Made by a program: the position numbers and the translations under genes. A DNA stretch of 64,000 bases from the NCBI RefSeq assembly GCF_031458325.1, contig NZ_JAVDYG010000001.1, positions 1,426,001 through 1,490,000 on the forward strand. The letters run 5' to 3'. This DNA comes from Nocardioides marmoribigeumensis (GTDB taxonomy: Bacteria; Actinomycetota; Actinomycetes; Propionibacteriales; Nocardioidaceae). Below the pieces are notes generated by a model. That model was not told the DNA's origin, did not search any database, and was given only the letters and a program-made list of their open reading frames with translations. Below, piece by piece: positions 33,501-38,788 of the stretch (positions within the stretch are counted from its first letter, which is position 1; every line of letters begins with the position of its first letter).

Positions 33501-36489
33501 CCGCCCCGCCACGGTTGAGCTCGAGCCGGATCCCCGTGAAGGAGAGGACGAACTCGCTCGGCAGGCCGATCGGCGTCAAGGACGCGAGGTCGGCACGCAG
33601 CGCGGTGAAGGTGGGCAGCAGGTTGGCGCCGGTGAACGCCGTGCGGATCGGGGTGGCGACGACGAGACCGAGCGTGAGGCCGCTGGCCAGGAGGCCCACG
33701 GCGTCCGCGTCGAGGTCCGCCGCGGTGAGCGGGAGGTCGGTGTCCGGGTCGAGCCCGCCGGGGTTGTAGCCCACGAAGACGCTGGCGTCGGAGAGGCCGA
33801 CCAGGAGCGTCTTGACCGGGAGGTTCCAGATCTTGCTGGTGTCGCTGTTGCGACCGGTGGTGATGCCGCCGGGGTCCGTGGCCGACACGGCGGAGAGTGC
33901 GCTCTCGAGCTGGGTCTTGGCCGGGGCGGAGAGGTGGTCGAGGTTGACGTCGACGTACTCGGTCTTGCCCTGCTGGAGGGAGAAGCGCGCGCCGATGTGG
34001 ACGAAGCCTGCGATGGTGAGGACCGCGCGGGTGGCGGAGACACCGAAGGCCGAGCTGGTGGAGTCGAAGATGATGACCGGTGGGCTGGGTCCACCGATGA
34101 AGGGGTGCCATCCGGCGGGGGTCGGATCGGTCGCGTAGGGGTCCGCGGGGTCGTCCGAGGTGTCCGCGTCCGGGAAGGACGCGACCCAGTCGACGACCGC
34201 CATGCCCGCGCCGGTGACCAGGGTGGGCCCCCGGTTGACGTCGAACTCGAGCTGGTCGACGTCGAGGGTGAGCACGTCGTCGAGACCGACCAGGCCGATG
34301 CTGCCGACCGTGCCCTTGACGGACAGGAAGCGCTGCGAGAGCGGCATGCCGCCGAGGGGGGTCAGCAGGACCATGATCAGGTTGATCCCGCCGGCGAAGA
34401 TGCCGACCGCGTCGGAGCCGACCTCGGCCTTGGACAGGACGCCGTCGGCGTCGGTGGTGGAGTTCCAGCCGAAGCCGTTGCCGATGAAGGCGTTGGCGCC
34501 GGTGAAGGCGAACTGCAGCGAGGAGACCTTGAGGTTCCACAGCGTGGCGTAGTCGTCGGAGCGGCCGATGCTGCCGTCGGTCGGGTCCTCGGTGACCACC
34601 GGCACCTTGGTGGCGTCCTTCAGGCCGGCAGGGATGAGTGAGGGGTCGGTGCTGCCGAGACCGGTGCTGATGTCGACCGACGTGGGGCCGCCCTTGGTCA
34701 GGGTCACGTTGCCGTTGACGAAGAGGAAGCCGCCGAGGTCGAGCAGCACCGGGACGGTGGCCGAGACGAGCTTGCTGTTGAAGGCCAGGGCGACCGCGCT
34801 GTGGGTGCTGGTGACCGGGTTGGCCGACAGGTCGAGCCAGGAGTCGTTCTTGGAGGAGCTGTTGACCGAGACCGAGAGCGTCTTGAGGTGCATGTCGAGG
34901 TCGAGCCCGGCGACCCCACCGATGGTCGGGGTGGTCACGGTGCCGGTGAACGCGTGCCAGGCCTGGTCGCTGGCGGTGATGACGGCGAGCGTGAAGCTGC
35001 TCAGCACGCCGGAGATGCCGATGGAGGATCCGAGGACCTCGACGCCGACGAAGCCGTTGCCGGTGGTGCCGCCGAGCGTGAGCAGGTTGGCGGTGACGGT
35101 GCTGCTCGAACCGCTGACGGTCGCGTCATAGGCGTCGTCACGCTCGAAGCCGTAGTCGCCGACCACGCGCACGAACCCGGCGACGGTGACGGTGAGCTGA
35201 CCGGCTCCGTCGTCGACGGCACCGGTGAGCCCGGCCTGGTCGTCGAAGCGGAACTCGTCGGCGGCCGTGGTCGCACCGGTCAGGCTCTCGACGTGGGTGA
35301 AGGCGACCTTGGCGCCACCTGCCAGCTCGAGGGTGCCGGCGTTGATGCCGGTGATCTTCCAGACGCTGGCCACGTCGGGGCCGACGAGGAGGTCGGTCCC
35401 GTCGAGCCCGTCGAGGGTGAAGGTGTCGCTGCCGGACACGGTGCCGACCTCGGCGCCGCGGACCCGGATGCTGTAGGTGCCGGGGCCGGTCTCGACGACG
35501 GTGATCACGTCGTCACCCGCCGTGCCGGTCGGCGTCGACAGGACCCCGAGGCCGGCCGTCGTGAGGGGGGCGGCGAGCGAGCCCGTCGAGAGGGTCGGCA
35601 GGGCGACCCCCTCGGTCGACAGACCACTGTCGGTCGTGCCGCCGACGGGCTCCGGCATCGTCATCGGCTCGGTGGTGCCAGGGTCGGTGGTCGACCCGGA
35701 CGTCGAGCCGCCGGTGGAGCTCGTGTCCGCGGTGGCACCGGAGTCGGTCGAGCCGGTGGTCCCGGTCGAGGAGCCGGCCGAGTCGGTGGTCCCGGTCGAG
35801 GAGCCGGTCGAGCCGGAGTCGGTCGACGAGTCGGTCGAGCCGGTGGCCCCGGTCGAGGAGTCGGTCGAGCTCGAGGTGGTCGAGGTGTCCGTCGAGGAGG
35901 TGGTGCTGTCGGTCGACGCCGGGTCCGGAGCGGCTTCGGCAGGCTGCTCGACCACCGGGGCGGGCTCGGCGTAGTCCGAGCTGACACCGAAGGACGCGCC
36001 CGGAGCCAGCTCGGCGCCCATCAGGCCGCTGCTGTGGCCCAGGCCGAGCACGTGGCCGATCTCGTGGCGGACGACGGTGGTCAGGTCCATCGCCTGCCAG
36101 CCCCAGCCGGCAGCGTCGACGTCGATCGTCACGCTGTCGCCGGCCTGGTCGCCGAGCGTGAGGCCGGGCAGGTCGGCGATGGAGACCGCGACGGACGACA
36201 GGTCGGCGGACGGCCGCACGGCGAGCCAGTCGGACTTGGCCTGGGCCACCGCGCCGGCCAGCTGACCGTCGGTCAGCGCGGCATCCGCACCGACCGGGTC
36301 GGTGGGGGCGGAGGTCGCGACCAGGTGCTCCGACAGGGATCCGGCTCCGCCGCTGAGGGCGAGCGCGAGGTTGCCCCCGGACCATGCCAGCGAGAGGAGC
36401 AGGAGGAGGACGACGCCTGCGGCGTCACGCACGGCATCGCCTGTCCGGGTCGATGACCCGGACCCAGACGTCCCGGTAGCACGTGACAC
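18559..36489 (-). CDS. Giant secreted multidomain protein: matrixin-like, tandem modules, Calx-beta, RTX
   Basis: This single 17.9-kb frame encodes 5,976 residues. A signal/anchor segment lies at 23-46. A minimal zinc-metalloprotease domain has HEIGHVLGLGH at 142-152 (two zinc His in HExxH, the third six residues later) and a following LMG Met-turn. A Ser/Thr/Asp/Gly linker covers about 190-285. From about 590 to 2900 come tandem modules of about 240 residues, with signatures SATRVVLAISDFIYLSGGF, FVGYNPN and an acidic EF-hand-like loop (DTILDEADL). RTX nonapeptide-like regions span about 2960-4080, three Calx-beta-like domains 4090-4465, and calcium-binding RTX repeats 4530-5760. The last 140 residues form a beta-rich end without LPXTG. 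GTG 36489 is supported by GGAGGGG seven bases upstream. I infer a calcium-dependent adhesin or matrix protein. Whether the protease domain is active is open. Confidence 0.88.
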   Translation of the reverse strand: MSRATGTSGSGSSTRTGDAVRDAAGVVLLLLLSLAWSGGNLALALSGGAGSLSEHLVATSAPTDPVGADAALTDGQLAGAVAQAKSDWLAVRPSADLSSVAVSIADLPGLTLGDQAGDSVTIDVDAAGWGWQAMDLTTVVRHEIGHVLGLGHSSGLMGAELAPGASFGVSSDYAEPAPVVEQPAEAAPDPASTDSTTSSTDTSTTSSSTDSSTGATGSTDSSTDSGSTGSSTGTTDSAGSSTGTTGSTDSGATADTSSTGGSTSGSTTDPGTTEPMTMPEPVGGTTDSGLSTEGVALPTLSTGSLAAPLTTAGLGVLSTPTGTAGDDVITVVETGPGTYSIRVRGAEVGTVSGSDTFTLDGLDGTDLLVGPDVASVWKITGINAGTLELAGGAKVAFTHVESLTGATTAADEFRFDDQAGLTGAVDDGAGQLTVTVAGFVRVVGDYGFERDDAYDATVSGSSSTVTANLLTLGGTTGNGFVGVEVLGSSIGISGVLSSFTLAVITASDQAWHAFTGTVTTPTIGGVAGLDLDMHLKTLSVSVNSSSKNDSWLDLSANPVTSTHSAVALAFNSKLVSATVPVLLDLGGFLFVNGNVTLTKGGPTSVDISTGLGSTDPSLIPAGLKDATKVPVVTEDPTDGSIGRSDDYATLWNLKVSSLQFAFTGANAFIGNGFGWNSTTDADGVLSKAEVGSDAVGIFAGGINLIMVLLTPLGGMPLSQRFLSVKGTVGSIGLVGLDDVLTLDVDQLEFDVNRGPTLVTGAGMAVVDWVASFPDADTSDDPADPYATDPTPAGWHPFIGGPSPPVIIFDSTSSAFGVSATRAVLTIAGFVHIGARFSLQQGKTEYVDVNLDHLSAPAKTQLESALSAVSATDPGGITTGRNSDTSKIWNLPVKTLLVGLSDASVFVGYNPGGLDPDTDLPLTAADLDADAVGLLASGLTLGLVVATPIRTAFTGANLLPTFTALRADLASLTPIGLPSEFVLSFTGIRLELNRGGAVTGSPTSNATVDWAASFPGGTPGLLIPAGRSDDSSGTSVRINFSAPLLRISATRVVLAISDFIYLSGGFALELGTEIDADIDTAGIPAATSGTLAGLINGGGAAQADDPADGSVGATEDASTIWNLPVRTTMFGISHGSVFIGYNPNLQGTDGTSFNTGSDTILDEADLGDGAIGFLANNIDIAMVFASVIPDPGRAWANQLPRRFWALKASIGVLVPVGLPSEFVLRFEGVELTVNRGGPITGAPKSAAWINWTKTFPGDAGADTVVPPGLRVATAPDEAIYLDFEDPIIGISATRVVLAISDFIYLSGGFAFEQGARHDVDLDTGSLGSGLTSPGGQLANAINGLGGAQATDPEDGSTGATANATTIWNVPISTTTFGIADGSIFVGYNPNLQGTSGTSFNTGSDTILDEADLGPGAIGFLANHINVGLVFASVEKDPTKAWMNQLPDSFWALKASVGLLKPIGLPSEFKLEFVGVMLTINKGGAVTGAPGGEVWVNWESSFPEDTEADPAVPAGLAVPTGTGNAPVYVDFKDPILGISATRVTIAISDFVFISGGFAFEKGGRVDADIRTSGLGLGGSTFAAQVNGGPVGSATDPTNGSTKATTNGSTIWNVPVVTTLIGVSGASIFVGYNPNEPGTEGTSFNTGDDSILDEDELSDDAIGLLANNINIGIVLAKVEPIAGASWDDQLPSFYAVQANIGLLTPVGLPSELVFRFEDVALTLNKGGPVNGTGNAWIDWAHSLPDPDGSGPLQAGIAVPTGQDNPPIWIAFEDPIFGISAGRVVISIYNFVHISGGFAFEKGGQETVDINTGLVLLGPDAGACALLGTAATSAAAQGEDVALSGDCTKLTGVTVETIKVGVYNASLFVGYNPNPVCPEGSANCPVFDTGADGILQKAELSPGAIGFLGGGINLGFVFATLVRGPFAQGLGEGNAPSFYTIKAHVDELGLVGVPGIDLFAKGAEVNVNSSTKKWSGGTGATSPPAINWATSLPGDADTPVGLEIPTGGDNPSVYLDAEGFIIGGGANQFTLQISEFIYLSGSFYFEYGAVKTMPLTDGIVSTDLLQTVIDNSGIPGLGDFLGESEKELQFFTIGAQNVHAFVGLNGPYWVDANDNGVIDDDETDTNPDAVGLVLEDVDFALAMMTPTNRIDPIRYIALKASAAYVALVGIDGLTVEAKNIEVELNISTPLLYGLPVLPVVDFGAYDDANGADDPFSVKVGAPAEFGGAPIVVPFTYDTPLIRAAAADINLDVFGVLALRGSIAFELGRTADVTLADGTKVLGVTTMTIGGANLLGFVGIDGPSWQTDSDGDVIWVQDDGVTPCTPSATVDCKAKRNPDAIGIAIEDLDFGIFVGVKADPTNPAVYVAADVHVDAFGLVGLPDGFTLGGTLAIALNLGLVVGASSSLSAIDFKKSFHYDPDGEQGDPVDGCTPTNPDWAGQDPDCDDVAGLAVPTGNPANPHIIDFEKTFVSVQVAGVLTLGQYMVANGVFFLDISDQGLNLLVLADLRIGPDITAGDPLFDIGAIGVVIINGDGIAADLDVEMTIGNSSIGLELSAEARLLLNTAGVDMSLEIPDTLWGFFQDLQAGKSPTGGTVSAALLDGPGSMTGEFLGRLKDCGAPDSNPDDDRCYVISGNGPRLIAGSNVDEGTINGLLGNGGTITLSSTPGAYLAVVLTGRLTIAGFADAYGLVAVSLRSGAFEMVVSLRFQLGASQNTSINVNAEGILGLYSDGVFLSVNVSVKANLLSIFDLDVNGLLVIDTTHGNDTATDTKDAYFHLNLNGSVKVLRLISLSGSLDIAVSDKKWAVQASLGASFGPLSMHAEGFILSTGTFSFDLGGNIDLTIAGTGIKGYLNAHASFCHHAGDLTSDNNTCTDEKDPTSADFGANGNTRTFRITLTGGVDVKLFGITLAGADIAFYGEGTLGGRITVKAKFTVKILFVKKSVTITIADFYLPVSLVNSDSPPPKLATLGSGGVLHLNVGADGDERGVNQTETVEEYVVRRDGSDIVVSAFGYEERFSGVTRIEGDFGSGNDSFTAFNELNVPVLLHGGIGNDFLAFSSTTASCPASGFQATLYGDAGNDDLRGGSCSDYLDGGTGNDYLDGGAGVDTLIGGDNDDTFYGYITDVMGETISAGAGTDSLELVGTPGADTISVGTNGTAVRIGYSGQNLDLTAFENLTLRTQGGDSLTMSGNLSTVGIQNVNIGFGMTYQAPNEATVCTDAMRAADPNQTACTDQVTVLGGSDTVTVNLLDTGDILTVSGSMATPLAVLSRGSGGLVLEDDPTDTPTPVATTVMSWAGGYTIKLSGSSLATGERDQLDVNMLGGDDLLKLTSLQIASLFDLGGGNDVVKVGSNASGAHTNGTLNGVAAPLDIAGGSGSDTVDADDSGDTAANTGTLTNNELKGLGLHGEGLGYTSVELLDIRLGSGGDTFTVTSTSSSTTTTLRAGAGNDTITIVSVSGPTFVYGDAGADIVRIQSVSAPLVVEGGTENDTFLVGSIAPTLGGVLDQIAAYVKLDGGAGTDSLQVDDTGDSTGDIGYLTAGRIAGLGMTVDAGHTAAKPAWAVTVLGGADGAFTLTVRGVTTAAIAFDASPKVVEDAINAILGAGTVSVSRSPLTRGLGTTYLIRWIGAFTGAPPAISVNADSTLTSTGGSVSIQQMSSGYIEHLGFETLTLGLGGGHDLFDVDSTPTGSTTTLNAGGGDDVLTVETISGPTAVYGQAGNDSISVNALPGLPNATNGIGGRLTLTGGGGSDDYTIQLFSNGSSRIDVVDGVGASDGGSNTLTINGSTGADTFLLRSGLVAALNTPDPLAHGEQQSFLYAEMVTYGADMNAGLVVNGLEGNDLFAVDDNSTVTTLNGGAGDDKFNVGQLYGEGDGHISFDSAFTPTLTDTTRGMLSNGVSYSTTINGGSGGDTFQILRNVAVLQLNGESGDDAFIVRTFLKEGDDTSDASTGINSGGGTNVVQYVVNAPVSIDGGTGFDTLVLVGTEADDVFVISKDGIWGAGRFISFVGIERVDVDGAEGDDIFVVVSTSPDVLTRVFGGLGSDTILVGSAAPIVVADDLRGHSGIIEHSVESNLGNWAGIAVDGVVAEIGDNDEPSVILSPLGGLLVRESGGTATYTVTLNKVPTSTVLVTVVAPNLTPDDLASRSRNVEVSYDGIHWAKSATLSFDATHLTRTVYVRAIDDLAAEGERFVVLQHLVQQPGGAYNGLPVLNAVVRLVDNDEAGVTVVADKPEKVTEGDSTPASYTLELDKAPAGTVKVAVNPGGDLQVSLNGTDWSDSLTVTFTTANWSTPVTVYVRAVDDTRVEGYEFSEITHTVTTGDGAAYPTSTQIEPVSVLVADNDTPTVRIIESGGDTVLAEGSSGPFATDSYGIVLTSDPGAGNTVTVHIDAKDTKTLDGAVEHDDKQVMVSVDNGATWHYSTSVTFDSTNWDDVRTVLVKAVDDTYIDGSDYQAFASTGGSFGRTHQIQGPLYVFGGDDPEGDRSFPDPVMLPGEFTDAPVTTPNPAFDVVEADQVDTLVVDNHNSVAAESGTLTATQLSGLGMGGPRTIGGRTFNAGITYTGLEALQVQLGSGVDTFTVGSTHHGRTEITTGAGADQVTVRSTAGHTRIDGGLGNDSFTVGGAGLVDLVNALLLIDGGDGTDTVHVDDSAETQDQLATLTRDSLTGLDMVARDGIDRMYSVNVWSSATFTITLAGYGTTAALSAGASAATVQAALQNLLFPDATSCGKPAGDPDASTPDQDSRCAQSVYVWKQGSTFFIGFTGEVAGAGAPALTSSQTDLARLDGISYFGLENLHVDLGSGNDGVNVRGTSASTSIDTGAGDDLVFVSDAANLGNRADVLDAVDLSGLADWLAAHADRDVETLFTALLHGTVTNDDRTYTGSLDQIQGALAIDTGAGSNTLAVSDRGDADKDPSFVITNSSISGLSAGVIGYTSTGGDLAGQGVWTTSADSGLFGRGISVFLGSGGNTGRIDSVRGGALSTSPFGATTTTLYAGEGNDSVTINANLPGSGAAKLVVHGQGGDDTIMAATTATQPLVLFGGAGNDTLGGGAGDDLVFGDTGRVYYLVPVGVVGAYQVVLGGAPVPAHLLNPRTGTAVPGDAAFTTVDVLRTAGTSVGGDDTLSGRAGNDILLGGRSATAVGDTIHGDAGNDLVFGDFGWVGALSATSYVNTAQLPLSMAVHPFAFVSVDSRDANGGNDSLYGDAGGDILLGQQGADTIRGGDGDDDIIGGHNVAGGLDTGDFIGGGTGNDVVVGDNGEVLRTGSTLSTLVRVLVGGRLYLLDPTTQTYYTGSSVTAASQLDPTGTEVRAITILDHARDTAAGLFGADVVDSGAGNDLVFGQLGNDILNGGDGADYVEGNGGNDTIYGGLGQDDLIGGSSELFGLTTPARRPDGSDTIYGGTGNDITRNTSADTSASNDADVIVGDNGNIYKIIGSGGQFLSFTHTALVIPRVVKHLDYSPTGEAGTYWQTTTDKAHPVLVQGTGTNIGAADFLHGEGGNDVIHGLSGDDALWGEAGDDDLYGQAGNDWLSGGTGTDGLIGDDGLLLTSRNGSTEPLNYVDTATVQQVITSNGPHHVVTVNVTGALTKAADLEPFYVGYNDVMYGGLGNDFVHGGEGDDAISGGEALAVYYTSDPLATLALYYVDDNPLQFGYSDPEEFRYYDENDPMRLVKACPRSTSTAGGCQSFLTTADATGNDGNDALFGDGGSDWMSGGTGVDHLFGGWGNDLLDVDDDKTTSNGSNGKPDSDSNADYAFGGAGRDVLIANTKSDRLIDWIGEFNSYLVPFNPFGASTVWRASSPAVRQFLYDLSKADGADQTRAPLGTRNGEPYGEIAATSSADAEWGDQHGAPGDPQPGNGGTFDDTLATAGTTVYNSTGTSMNTTFSSTTTSPVESATVARGTKSANLTVNLSAKRAETYRILVQTADLDDQLTTLGTISIAPRSTTGKLSFSYTYFSGMTYEMLWVPSTDPTNYDLVLVLRQIA
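28790..34740 (-). repeat. Tandem array of about nine 240-residue modules in the giant gene
   Basis: Successive units carry the same order of blocks: a P.LGISATRV..AISDF..LSGGFAFE strand pair, a D.D/T-rich segment, a WN.P..T..FG block, FVGYNPN, an acidic calcium-binding-like loop, AIGFLANNI and a LPSEF.L.F block ending in a VDW/INW..SFP. The base coordinates of the block encoding YNPN are 33061, 32333, 31594 and about 30880, giving periods of 728, 739 and 714 bases. Outer units (N-terminal first two and last three) are diverged. The stretches around 33010-33075 and 32280-32347 are about 90 percent identical by eye, indicating recent duplication. Confidence 0.8.
35757..35807. repeat. Short tandem repeat encoding the Ser/Thr-rich linker
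   Basis: A 21-bp unit beginning TGGTCCCGGTCGAGG occurs without mismatch at 35757-35777 and 35787-35807, a 30-base period. The surrounding bases (about 35640-35920) are imperfect versions, giving TGSTDS/SSTGTT-like protein repeats. Length variation between strains is likely. Confidence 0.75.
35932..35959. repeat. Diverged copy of the short dispersed element
   Basis: This segment inside the giant gene resembles the element at 8827-8849 with a 3-base insertion; it keeps the core CTCGACCACCG. It lies at the junction between the protease-like domain and the repeat linker. Similarity could also be due to Ser/Thr/Pro codon bias. Confidence 0.3.
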
Positions 36490-36636
36490 GTGACTTCCCC
36501 TCCAGGGCGGAACTGTCTCCCAGTCCCGCAGCGTCGCCGCACAGAGCGGAACGACAAGACCTGATCATTCGGGACGCGGGCCCGATGGCGATAGGGACGA
36601 TCGGCCCTCATCTCGCGGAAGGGTCCCGCACTGGTC

Positions 36637-36652
36637 TAGTCGGGGATGACTA
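36637..36652. promoter_or_regulatory. Inverted repeat upstream of the giant gene
   Basis: TAGTC-GGGGAT-GACTA is a perfect 5-bp inverted repeat with a 6-base centre, about 150 bases before the giant gene's GTG and 84 bases past the end of the thioesterase gene. It lies in the only long noncoding stretch (36490-36735) before the surface locus. The layout suits a LuxR/NarL-type or similar dimeric regulator. No clear -35/-10 pair stands out around it. Confidence 0.4.
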
Positions 36653-36735
36653 CGGGGAAATGACCGGACGGGCGATTGAGGCCCGATCGCCAGTCGACAC
36701 AAAGGTGCTGAGCCGGCCGGCCTGCCTCGGAGGGC

Positions 36736-37533
36736 TCACAGCCGGATCATCGCGAGCTGGGTGGACTGCCCCACCAGCCGGCCCTTCGTGTCCCACACGA
36801 AGCAGGCCTCGTCGAGCCGGTCGTCCCGGACCAGACGGGCCTTCTGCTGCACGCGCAGGGGACCCGGGGCGGGGAGGCCGCGGACATAGGTGGTGAGCTC
36901 GAGGGTCGGCACCCAGCCCGACATCTGCACGTCGAAGGTCGCCGGCGGGAAGGCGTCGAGGGCGAAGTGCAGCGAGACCGGGTCGAAGTCCTCGCCGCCC
37001 GACAGCGCGAGCCAGCCCCTCAGCTCACCGCGGTCGCTCGGCTCCCCGCGCATGAACCCGGCGGTGTCGGGGTCGATGCGCAGGTCGACCTGGTCCATCA
37101 TCGCCACGCGGAAGTCGGTGGGCTGCAGCCGCACGCTGTCGTCGTACGACGTGGTGCCCGGCTCGGGCACGCCCCCGGCCCAGCGGTCCTCGGCGGACGG
37201 GTCGATCGGACCGATCGTCATCAGCGCCTCGACGAAGACCCGGTCCTCGCGGCGCAGCCGGACGCGGCTCTGCCCGGTGGAGCGGCCCTCGCGCAGCGGC
37301 TCGACGTCGATCTCGACCGGCCCGGGGTCGGGCGAGGCCAGGAAGTGGCTGCTTGCGGCGAGGACGTGGTCGTGGGTGCTGACCTCCGCGGCAGCACGGG
37401 CCATGAGGGCCACGAGGTAACCGCCGTTGGGCTTGCCCAGCACCGACCACTCGGGGTCGACCTCGGCGGCGAAGCGGTGGTCGTCGGTGCGGGTGACGGC
37501 GGAGACCTCGGAGAACGCGCGCGGGGTGGTCAC
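36736..37533 (-). CDS. TesB-like acyl-CoA thioesterase family protein
   Basis: This 265-residue protein shows the double hot-dog arrangement of the actinobacterial thioesterase (TesB/acyl-CoA thioesterase II-like) family. The N-terminal half has W(S)VLGKPNGGYLVALMARAA, the typical hot-dog helix, and the C-terminal half ends in CFVWDTKGRLVGQSTQLAMIR, where the conserved D..G.LV.QS.Q block is found. Such enzymes hydrolyse fatty acyl-CoA in the cytoplasm. The GTG at 37533 follows TAGGCT (complement of 37540-37545) by six bases, a leaderless arrangement. It stands alone: a divergent oxidoreductase gene starts 153 bases away. Its native acyl-CoA is not predictable. Confidence 0.85.
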   Translation of the reverse strand: MTTPRAFSEVSAVTRTDDHRFAAEVDPEWSVLGKPNGGYLVALMARAAAEVSTHDHVLAASSHFLASPDPGPVEIDVEPLREGRSTGQSRVRLRREDRVFVEALMTIGPIDPSAEDRWAGGVPEPGTTSYDDSVRLQPTDFRVAMMDQVDLRIDPDTAGFMRGEPSDRGELRGWLALSGGEDFDPVSLHFALDAFPPATFDVQMSGWVPTLELTTYVRGLPAPGPLRVQQKARLVRDDRLDEACFVWDTKGRLVGQSTQLAMIRL

Positions 37534-37686
37534 GATCAGAGCCTAGGAGTTCGACCCCTTGGGGTGAGGTTGGGACCCCCAGACTGCGGTTACCTGGAAC
37601 CCAGCCCGTCACTCACGCCCCGTCCCTCACGCAGCGGCGGGGCGTGAGTCGGGTTCCGGTCCCGGCCCCGCGGGTAGCGTCCCGAC

Positions 37687-38694
37687 GTGGTTGCTCCCCT
37701 CCGTGTCGGTGTCCTCGGCGCCGCCAAGATCGCCCCCAAGGCCCTCCTCGCCCCCGCGCTGCTGCACCCGGACGTCGAGGTCACCGCCGTCGCGGCCCGC
37801 GACGAGGCGACGGCCCGGGCCTATGCCGAGCGGCACGGCATCCCGCGGGTGCTGCCCGACTACGAGGCCCTCGTGGGCGACCCCGACCTCGACGTGGTCT
37901 ACAACCCGCTCCCGATGGCGCTGCACGGCCGCTGGACCAAGGCGGCGCTCGGGGCCGGCAAGCACGTGCTCTGCGAGAAGCCGTTCACGGCCAACGGCGA
38001 CGAGGCCGCCGAGGTCGTCGCCGTCGCCGAACGCACGGGCCTGGTGGTGATGGAGGCGTTCCACCACCGCTACCACCCGCTCGTGGAGCGGCTCGTCGAG
38101 CTGCTGGAGCGCCGGGAGATCGGTGAGCTGCGGTCGGTCGACGCGTGGTTCCGCGCGCGCATCAACCGGCCCGACGACATCCGGTGGAAGCTCGAGCTCG
38201 CCGGAGGCTCGCTGATGGACATCGGCACCTACCCCCTGCACCTCATGCGCACGGTCGCCGGCGAGCCGGAGGTCGTCAGCGCCGAGGCGATCGAGCGCAC
38301 GCCGGCGGTCGACCGCACGATGCTGGCGCACCTGCGCTTCACCGACGGACCGTTCCACCGCGGGACCGTCGAGGGCCGCATGGCCTCGGCGATGCTCTCG
38401 CGGCGCGGTCGCGGGTCCGGGGCGCTGGTCGTCGGCACGCAGGGCTCGATCCGCGTCGAGGGGTTCGTCCAGCCGACCGTGCACAACCGGATCGAGGTCG
38501 TCTCCCCCCGCGGCCGCCGCGCGAAGAGCTTCCCCCGCACCCCCACGACGTACGACGGCCAGCTGGCCGCGTTCGTCCGCGCTGTCCGCGAGGGGGCGCC
38601 GGTGCCGACCGACGGGGCGGACGCGGTGGCCCAGATGCGGGCGATCGACGCGATCTACACCGCGGCGGGCCTGCCGCTGCGACAGCCCGCGTGA
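37687..38694 (+). CDS. Gfo/Idh/MocA family oxidoreductase (dihydrodiol dehydrogenase-like)
   Basis: This 335-residue protein has an N-terminal Rossmann fold with VGVLGAAKIAPKALL and the catalytic lysine motif CEKPF (residues about 97-102). EAFHHRYHP and the C-terminal alpha/beta domain resemble the trans-1,2-dihydrodiol/D-xylose dehydrogenase branch. It should oxidise or reduce a cyclic polyol or sugar with NAD(P). GTG 37687 is preceded by TAGCGT with six bases between, a leaderless start. It is separate from the inositol island by about 2.2 kb and has a monocistronic look, with the ferredoxin gene 94 bases downstream. Substrate unknown. Confidence 0.88.
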   Translation: MVAPLRVGVLGAAKIAPKALLAPALLHPDVEVTAVAARDEATARAYAERHGIPRVLPDYEALVGDPDLDVVYNPLPMALHGRWTKAALGAGKHVLCEKPFTANGDEAAEVVAVAERTGLVVMEAFHHRYHPLVERLVELLERREIGELRSVDAWFRARINRPDDIRWKLELAGGSLMDIGTYPLHLMRTVAGEPEVVSAEAIERTPAVDRTMLAHLRFTDGPFHRGTVEGRMASAMLSRRGRGSGALVVGTQGSIRVEGFVQPTVHNRIEVVSPRGRRAKSFPRTPTTYDGQLAAFVRAVREGAPVPTDGADAVAQMRAIDAIYTAAGLPLRQPA

Positions 38695-38788
38695 CGCCGG
38701 GGACCGACGTGGCGCTGCTCACCGGACGCCCCATCGGCCACCGCGATCTGCCACGCTCGAGGAGCACCCGTCCCCGGAGGAGGAACAG

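Noticed and set aside
30670-34641. A 1,323-codon plus-strand frame
   Set aside because: It is another antisense shadow of the tandem modules of the giant gene; the repetitive look mirrors those modules.
35640-35920. CRISPR-like short repeats
   Set aside because: The repeats are in-frame Ser/Thr/Gly codon repeats of a protein linker without regular spacers.
36490-36735. Possible riboswitch or tRNA in the intergenic region before the giant gene
   Set aside because: I saw no cloverleaf, no known riboswitch core and only one short inverted repeat.
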